Below, piece by piece: positions 6,611-11,311 of a stretch of 11,311 bases of DNA (positions within the stretch are counted from its first letter, which is position 1; each line of letters opens with the position of its first letter). The notes below the pieces were generated by a model. It searched no databases and had not been told where the DNA came from. It saw only the letters and a program-made list of their open reading frames with translations. Source of the stretch: Tepidiphilus sp. (GTDB lineage: Bacteria > Pseudomonadota > Gammaproteobacteria > Burkholderiales > Rhodocyclaceae); the NCBI GenBank assembly GCA_028684345.1, contig JAQUGB010000017.1, forward strand, positions 1-11,311, in the 5' to 3' direction. Both the position numbers and the translations under genes were made by a program.

Positions 6611-7735
6611 ATGGGCGTGATCGTGGGGGTGGCGAGCGCGCCGCAGCCGCAAGAGCGGCGGGTGGCGCTGGTGCCGGAGCTGGTGAAGAAGTACGAAGCG
6701 CTGGGCGCGAATGTCGTGATGGCTGCCGGCACGCCCAAGCGGGCGCATTGGGCCGACGAGGCGTTTCCGGGGGTGGAGATCGTGCCCGAGCCGGAGGAGG
6801 TGTTTCACCGCGCTCAGCTCGTACTGTGCGTGCAACCGCCGCGCGACGAAGAGCTCATGCTCATGCCCGAAGGGTCGATCCTGGTGGGGGCGCTGCAGCC
6901 TTGGGCGAGCCGCGAGCGCGTCGAGCTGCTGCTCGAGCGGCGCATCACGTCCTTCGCCCTGGAACTCTTGCCGCGCATCTCGCGTGCGCAGAGCATGGAC
7001 ATCCTTTCCTCTCAGGCGACGGTGGCCGGATACGAGGCGGCGCTGATCGCGGCCGACCACAGTCCGAAGTTTTTTCCCATGCTCACCTACGCTGCCGGTA
7101 CCATCCGTCCGGCCAAGGTCTTGGTGATCGGCGCCGGCGTGGCGGGGCTGCAGGCGATCGCCACCGCCCGGCGACTGGGGGCGGCGGTGGAAGCCTACGA
7201 CGTGCGTCCCGAGACGCGCGAGCAGGTGGAGTCGCTCGGGGCGAAGTTCCTCGACACGGGGGTGCACGCCGTGGGCGAGGGTGGCTATGCACGCGAGCTC
7301 ACCGAAGAGGAGAAGGCGCAGCAGGCGGAAAAGCTCGGCAAGGCCGTGGGGCAGGCCGATGCGCTCATTACCACCGCTTCCATTCCGGGGCGGCCGGCGC
7401 CGCGCATCATCACCGCCGAGATGATCGCGCGCATGCGCCCTGGCGCGGTGGTGGTGGATCTGGCCGCGGAGACGGGCGGCAACGTCGAGGGAACCGTCGC
7501 GGGCGAGAAGACCTGGATTGGGGAGGTGCTGGTGATCGGCCCGACCTTCGTGCCGAGCCGCATGCCGGTGCACGCTTCCGAGATGTTCGCCAAGAACGTG
7601 TTCAATTTCGTCTCGCTCTTCTTGCGCGATGGGGCGTTGGCGCTGTCGTGGGACGACGAGGTGCTTGCCGGCACCTGCATGACGCACGCCGGTGAGCTCA
7701 AGAGCGAGCGGGTGCGCCAATGGCTGGGACTGTGA
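6611..7735 (+). CDS. pntAA: Proton-translocating NAD(P) transhydrogenase, NAD-binding subunit alpha1
   Basis: This is the soluble dI component of transhydrogenase, which binds NAD(H) on the cytoplasmic face and passes hydride to NADP bound by PntB, driven by inward proton flow. The 374-residue protein has the alanine dehydrogenase/PNT fold. It shows an N-terminal domain with RRVALVPELVKKYEALGA (16-33), the RAQSMDILSSQA segment (125-136) that lines the NAD site, the Rossmann loop GAGVAGLQAI (174-183) followed by an acidic EAYDVRP, and the mobile-loop region after about 215. It stops before any membrane segment, so the alpha chain is split into two genes as in Rhodospirillum, unlike the fused 510-residue E. 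coli PntA. pntAB starts 13 bases after the stop. Confidence 0.96.
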   Translation: MGVIVGVASAPQPQERRVALVPELVKKYEALGANVVMAAGTPKRAHWADEAFPGVEIVPEPEEVFHRAQLVLCVQPPRDEELMLMPEGSILVGALQPWASRERVELLLERRITSFALELLPRISRAQSMDILSSQATVAGYEAALIAADHSPKFFPMLTYAAGTIRPAKVLVIGAGVAGLQAIATARRLGAAVEAYDVRPETREQVESLGAKFLDTGVHAVGEGGYARELTEEEKAQQAEKLGKAVGQADALITTASIPGRPAPRIITAEMIARMRPGAVVVDLAAETGGNVEGTVAGEKTWIGEVLVIGPTFVPSRMPVHASEMFAKNVFNFVSLFLRDGALALSWDDEVLAGTCMTHAGELKSERVRQWLGL

Positions 7736-7748
7736 GGAGGGGGCTGCG

Positions 7749-8054
7749 ATGGACGGTATGAGCGCGTTGTTCATTTTCATGTTGGCGGCGTTTACGGGCT
7801 ACGAGGTGATCGCGCGGGTGCCGGTCATTCTGCACACGCCTTTGATGTCCGGTTCCAATTTCATCCACGGCGTCGTCTTGATCGGGGGGATGATCGTACT
7901 AGGGCAGACGCCGCCAGATGATGCGGCCTCGCTCGCCATCGGCTTCATCGCCGTGCTTTTAGGGGCGGCCAACGCGGCGGGGGGCTACGTCGTCACCGAG
8001 CGGATGCTGGCGATGTTCAAGTCGAACAAAGGTGCCGGGGAGGGCGGGCGATGA
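7749..8054 (+). CDS. pntAB: Proton-translocating NAD(P) transhydrogenase, small membrane subunit alpha2
   Basis: This 101-residue inner-membrane protein supplies the alpha-chain share of the dII proton channel. It has hydrophobic segments at about 5-22, 37-52 and 60-82, and the family signature VPVILHTPLMSGSNFIHGVV (24-43). His40, in the second segment, sits where E. coli PntA has serine (NAISG) and matches the position of the Thermus alpha2 histidine proposed to carry protons. The ATG at 7749 follows GAGGAGGGGG (7734-7743); an in-frame GTG at 7692 would overlap pntAA and add a non-family N-terminus, so it is rejected. The stop overlaps the pntB start in ATGA, suggesting coupled translation of the two membrane subunits. 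Confidence 0.96.
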   Translation: MDGMSALFIFMLAAFTGYEVIARVPVILHTPLMSGSNFIHGVVLIGGMIVLGQTPPDDAASLAIGFIAVLLGAANAAGGYVVTERMLAMFKSNKGAGEGGR

Positions 8055-9427
8055 GTACATTCATCCAGTTCGTCTATTTTCTCGTGGCCGTCGCTTTCAT
8101 CGTGGGCTTGAAAGCGATGAGCTCGCCGGCCACGGCGCGCCGCGGCGTGCAGTGGGCGGGTTATGCCATGCTCGCGGCGGTGCTGGTCACGTTCTATCTG
8201 CCGGGATTGCACAACTACGGCCTGATGATCACGGCGATCGTGATCGGCGCGGCGATCGCGTGGTACCTCGGCAAGACGGTGAAGATGACCGACATGCCGC
8301 AGATGGTGGCGATCTACAACGGCATGGGCGGGGGCGCGGCGGCGGCGATCGCCGCGGTGGAATTCATGCGCGCAGATGCGGTCCATCATCCTTCGGTCGG
8401 CTTGCTCGCGGCCTTGGGGGCGATCATCGGGGCGGTGGCTTTTTCCGGCAGTTGCGTGGCTTTTGCCAAGCTCCAAGGGCTCTTGAAAAAGACCTGGCGC
8501 GTGCCGCAGCAGAACAACGTCGTCTTCTTCCTCGCGCTCTTCACTTTCGGCATCGGCCTGACGATCGGCTTTTCTTCGCATCCGGGGGGCTTGGAGCTGA
8601 CGGTTTTCTTCCTGCTCGCGCTCGCTCTGGGGGCGCTGCTCACCCTGCCCATCGGTGGGGCGGACATGCCGGTGGTCATTTCGCTCCTCAACGCCTTCAC
8701 GGGCCTGGCGGTCGGCTTCGAAGGGTACGTGCTCGCCAATCCCTTGCTGATCGTGGCCGGCACGGTGGTCGGCGCTTCCGGTACGCTGCTCACGCTCCTC
8801 ATGGCCAAGGCGATGAACCGTTCGATCCGCACCGTGATCTTTGCGCCGATCACCGGCGAGGCGCAGGAGACGCAAGGGGAGGTGAGCGGTTCGCTCAAGG
8901 AATATTCGCCCGACGACGCGGCGGCCACCCTGCGCTACGCGCAGAAGGTGATCATCGTGCCGGGCTACGGCATGGCGGTGGCCGGCGCCCAGCACAAGGT
9001 GTGGGAGATGGCGCAGCTGTTGGAAGAGGCGGGGGTGGAGGTGAAGTTCGCCATCCATCCCGTGGCCGGGCGCATGCCGGGGCACATGAACGTGCTGCTG
9101 GCCGAGGCCGGCGTGCCCTACGACAAAATCTTCGACCTCGAGGAGATCAACGCCGAGTTCGCCCAGACCGACGTCGCACTCGTGATCGGCGCGAACGACG
9201 TGGTCAACCCCGCGGCGCGTACCAACAAGTCGAGCCCCATCTACGGCATGCCCATCCTCAACGTGGATCAGGCGCGCGAGGTGCTGGTGATCAAGCGCGG
9301 CAAGGGTACGGGGTACTCGGGCATCGAGAACGAGCTCTTCTACCGCGACAACTGCCACATGGTCTATGGCAGCGCGCAGGAGGTGGCCGCCCGCATCATC
9401 CAGCGCCTGAAGGAGTTGGAAGCCTGA
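8051..9427 (+). CDS. pntB: Proton-translocating NAD(P) transhydrogenase subunit beta
   Basis: PntB provides most of the membrane domain and the NADP(H)-binding dIII of transhydrogenase, which makes NADPH from NADH at the expense of the proton gradient. The 458-residue protein has about nine hydrophobic segments up to residue 255, with the conserved IGGADMPVVISLLNAF (201-216; Asp205 corresponds to E. coli Asp213). The dIII motifs follow: VPGYGMAVAGAQ (303-314), HPVAGRMPGHMNVLLAEA (336-353) and VIGANDVVNPAA (378-389). At the site of E. coli His91 (AILHSF) this protein has Asn90 (AIYNGM). GGGGAGGG at 8037-8044 lies six bases before the ATG. Nothing resembling a strong terminator follows the stop. 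Confidence 0.97.
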   Translation: MSTFIQFVYFLVAVAFIVGLKAMSSPATARRGVQWAGYAMLAAVLVTFYLPGLHNYGLMITAIVIGAAIAWYLGKTVKMTDMPQMVAIYNGMGGGAAAAIAAVEFMRADAVHHPSVGLLAALGAIIGAVAFSGSCVAFAKLQGLLKKTWRVPQQNNVVFFLALFTFGIGLTIGFSSHPGGLELTVFFLLALALGALLTLPIGGADMPVVISLLNAFTGLAVGFEGYVLANPLLIVAGTVVGASGTLLTLLMAKAMNRSIRTVIFAPITGEAQETQGEVSGSLKEYSPDDAAATLRYAQKVIIVPGYGMAVAGAQHKVWEMAQLLEEAGVEVKFAIHPVAGRMPGHMNVLLAEAGVPYDKIFDLEEINAEFAQTDVALVIGANDVVNPAARTNKSSPIYGMPILNVDQAREVLVIKRGKGTGYSGIENELFYRDNCHMVYGSAQEVAARIIQRLKELEA

Positions 9428-9538
9428 GCGTCTGTGGGCAGCTCGAAGACCCGTCGCGCAGTAGGTCATTCGAGGTGTCCCTGTGAAGGAATCCTCGTGG
9501 CCGGGGTGGCAGATCGTTCACGGGCTTGGAGAGCGAGG

Positions 9539-9865
9539 ATGCGTCGTGCTCTTGCATGGGCCGCGTGGGTGTGCTGCGGCGGCGTCTGGGCGCAGGGCGG
9601 GGTGCCGCCTCAACCCGTGCCGCCGCTCGCCGCGCCCGAAGTGCGCCAGACTTTGCCTACCCCGCCACTGCGCGAGGGGCCCGATCCGGGTTTTGCCGGT
9701 ATTTGGGCGACTTCCATCGACTTGCAGACGCTCGCCCTGATTCTGCAGCTGCGCGACTGGTGTTTGAACCGCAGCATTCCGGACGAAGTGCTGGAGCGCC
9801 AGCTCGGGCGACTCGGCGCGCTCACCGGCCGCGAGGAGGATTGCCGGACGGTGTTGTCGCGGTGA
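9539..9865 (+). CDS. Short, probably exported proline-rich protein of unknown function
   Basis: The 108-residue product begins with a plausible Sec signal peptide: MRR, a hydrophobic core of A, W, V, C and G, and VWA before QGG, cleavage near residue 18. The mature part has a proline-rich stretch (about 23-50), a hydrophobic segment with ATSIDLQTLALILQLRDWC (57-75), and a helical acidic end. Two cysteines remain after cleavage (75 and 102) and could pair in the periplasm. I do not recognise a family. The ATG is chosen for the signal peptide and for GGAGAG at 9528-9533, five bases upstream; the frame is open back to 9434 but that part looks non-coding. The 111 bases after pntB hold no other gene or clear terminator, so it may be read from the pnt transcript. 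It converges on the PAS-EAL gene with a 24-base gap. Confidence 0.6.
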   Translation: MRRALAWAAWVCCGGVWAQGGVPPQPVPPLAAPEVRQTLPTPPLREGPDPGFAGIWATSIDLQTLALILQLRDWCLNRSIPDEVLERQLGRLGALTGREEDCRTVLSR

Positions 9866-9889
9866 TCCCTTCCCTGGCGCCGAGTCCGG

Positions 9890-11311
9890 TCAATCGATCC
9901 CCCTGACGTGCAAGGGTTCGCCCGAGGTGACGGCCGGGCCGAACCAGGGGCCTTGTTGCAATCGAACGCCCAGCGCGGTGAGGAAATCGCGTTGTCCTGC
10001 CGTGGCCACGCCTTGGGCGCGGACTTCGAGATGCATGGCCTGCGCGAGCGATACCGTTCCCCCGACGAGGGCTTCGAGCCGTTCGTCCCGCCCGAGTCCC
10101 GCGACCCACGCAGCAGGCAGCATCACCCCGCTCCAAGGGAGGCGGGCGAGTTGCTCGAGCGGCAAGGCGGCCTCGTCGAGACCGGCGGCGATCCAGCGGA
10201 TGCCGCGTCGGGAGAGGGCGAGCAGCGTCGTGGCCGCCTCGGTGTCGAGTGCGGCACAGGCGGGCAGATCGAGTGCGAATTCGAGTGCCTCGGGGCGGAT
10301 GCCGGCGGCGAGCGCCGCTTCCACCGCCGGAGGAAATTCGGGGTCACGCAGTGCCTCGGCCGCCAGGGTGAGCGTGAGCCGCCCCGGAATGCGCGCCGCG
10401 AGCGTGGGTAGTCTGGCCAGGGCATAGCGGGTGAGCCGCGGTACGGCCTGGGCGCGGCGCGCGAGTTCGGTGAGCCGTTCGGAGGCGAGGCCGGCGGCGG
10501 CAGGGTGATGCCACACGAGTCGGGCGTGGGCGCCGGCAAGCCGACGCTGCTGGAGATCGACGAGCGGTTCCAGCTGTAAGGCGAAGGATTCCAGCGGGCT
10601 TTCTCTCAGGGCAACGGCGAGTGGATCGAGCGGCGGGGCCGACGGGGCGGGAGAGATGGTAGCAGGGGCGAATCGCGGCAGACGTTCGAAGACGAGGACG
10701 CGCCATCCGAGTTGCGGTCCGTCGAGCACGCGGGCGCGCACCGCAGCTTCGCCCAGCCCCTCGATGCGGACGAGCGGTGCTTCGCCTTCTTCCGGCCAGG
10801 AGACGGCGGCGAAGTGCGTGAGCGGTTGCAGCAGCCATTCTTGCCGTGCGGCGGGAAAGAACGCTCGGGCGGCATCGTTGAGCGCGGCGATGCGCCCGGC
10901 GTCGTCGAGTACCACCACCGGTTGAGGCACGGCGGCGGCAAGCCGGGGCCAGAATGCGTCGGTGTGCGCGACGTCGCGATATACCTCTCCGATCAGATCG
11001 GGCGAGAAAAGGATCGCGTGCAGGCCGGGGCGCAGGCGGGCGGCGGCGATGAAGCGAAAGAGGCGCGAACGGCCGCCGGGGAGCGCGATACGGATGCTGC
11101 CGCGGCTTTGACCCTGGATGAACCAGCGTGCCCGCGCCTGCAGGAATTCTTTGTCGGAGGGAAAGAGCGTGGCGAGCGGCTGCCGGATCAGGTCGCGGTA
11201 GTCGCGCTCGAGCAGTCGACAGGCGGCGGTGTTCGCCTCCAGGATGGTCTCGTCGCTGGTGAGGATGAGCCCTTCGTCGATGAGCTCGAGAAGGGCGAGA
11301 TACAGGCCCGT
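9890..11311 (-). CDS. PAS-PAS protein with degenerate EAL domain (N-terminus outside the window)
   Basis: The last 473 residues of a sensory protein are present; the frame is open to the right edge. Residues 1-105 form a PAS domain (IDEGLILTSDETILEANTAA, then LIRQPLATLFPSD). A second PAS-like domain follows at about 121-212 (PVVVLDDAGRIAALNDAARA). From about 229 to 470 there is an EAL-type fold, with no GGDEF domain before it in the visible part. EAL proteins normally hydrolyse cyclic di-GMP, but here the signature positions are changed: EALLRW is HARLVW, the NLS asparagine is Thr, the ExTE glutamate is Ala, DDFG is GLDE, the lysine of KID is Met, and AEGVET is AQGVAT. Only the final QG and the HP after the signature remain. 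It is therefore probably not a phosphodiesterase and may act by protein binding. Transmembrane or sensory parts may lie upstream. Confidence 0.85.
   Translation of the reverse strand, partial: TGLYLALLELIDEGLILTSDETILEANTAACRLLERDYRDLIRQPLATLFPSDKEFLQARARWFIQGQSRGSIRIALPGGRSRLFRFIAAARLRPGLHAILFSPDLIGEVYRDVAHTDAFWPRLAAAVPQPVVVLDDAGRIAALNDAARAFFPAARQEWLLQPLTHFAAVSWPEEGEAPLVRIEGLGEAAVRARVLDGPQLGWRVLVFERLPRFAPATISPAPSAPPLDPLAVALRESPLESFALQLEPLVDLQQRRLAGAHARLVWHHPAAAGLASERLTELARRAQAVPRLTRYALARLPTLAARIPGRLTLTLAAEALRDPEFPPAVEAALAAGIRPEALEFALDLPACAALDTEAATTLLALSRRGIRWIAAGLDEAALPLEQLARLPWSGVMLPAAWVAGLGRDERLEALVGGTVSLAQAMHLEVRAQGVATAGQRDFLTALGVRLQQGPWFGPAVTSGEPLHVRGID

Noticed and set aside
6206..7780. 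Long minus-strand open frame of 524 codons
   Set aside because: It lies opposite serS and pntAA, is rich in R, H, P and Q as expected of an antisense shadow, and shows no recognisable domain, whereas the plus-strand genes are firmly identified.
8643..8650. CCCTGCCC, the complement of a KOPS-type GGGNAGGG
   Set aside because: Several such octamers are expected by chance in 11 kb of GC-rich DNA, and one inside pntB gives no orientation signal.
7985..9469. Long minus-strand open frame of 494 codons
   Set aside because: It is the antisense of pntB with a low-complexity, H/R/D-rich translation and no family match by eye.
8032..9486. Plus-strand open frame of 484 codons overlapping pntB
   Set aside because: It is an alternate frame of pntB, with G/R-rich repetitive translation. 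pntB itself has all its expected motifs.
9471..9497. Possible hairpin CGAGG/CCTCG after pntB
   Set aside because: The stem is only five bases with a loop of 17 and no following T run, so it does not qualify as a terminator.

Overview
The window looks like ordinary chromosomal DNA from a GC-rich Gram-negative bacterium, probably a betaproteobacterium. The reasons are the core order ftsK-lolA-rarA-serS shared with Beta- and Gammaproteobacteria, a LolA lipoprotein carrier that implies an outer membrane, and strong G/C preference at third codon positions. A thermophilic or chemolithotrophic betaproteobacterium such as the Hydrogenophilaceae is possible, but that is a guess from gene content and composition only. 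All complete genes read through intact; I see no insertion sequence, CRISPR array, prophage, tRNA or rRNA.

Layout. (1) 1-243, minus: the first 81 codons of transketolase, divergent from the next operon. (2) 373-4828, plus: ftsK, lolA and rarA in a tight operon with 4-base start/stop overlaps at both junctions. It covers chromosome segregation at the septum, lipoprotein transport and replication-fork maintenance. (3) 4823-5104, minus: a small conserved-looking protein of unknown function, tail-to-tail with rarA. (4) 5105-5301: a 197-base spacer, AT-rich in part, with dyads, a T tract, a direct repeat and probable divergent promoters. (5) 5302-9427, plus: serS, then 22 bases later the three-gene proton-translocating transhydrogenase operon pntAA-pntAB-pntB. 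(6) 9539-9865, plus: a short, probably exported proline-rich protein of unknown function. (7) 9890-11311, minus: the C-terminal part of a PAS-PAS-EAL protein whose EAL domain has lost nearly every catalytic residue.

How the genes fit together. The transhydrogenase uses the proton-motive force to make NADPH from NADH, and transketolase serves the pentose-phosphate or Calvin pathway; the two sit in the same neighbourhood but nothing here shows co-regulation. The membrane-domain histidine of the transhydrogenase sits in the small PntAB subunit, as in Thermus, not in PntB as in E. coli.

I found no convincing previously undescribed multi-gene system. The best leads are the degenerate EAL protein, the histidine relocation in the transhydrogenase, the two uncharacterised small proteins, and the structured 5105-5301 spacer, which may leave rarA transcripts antisense to the whole small gene at 4823-5104.
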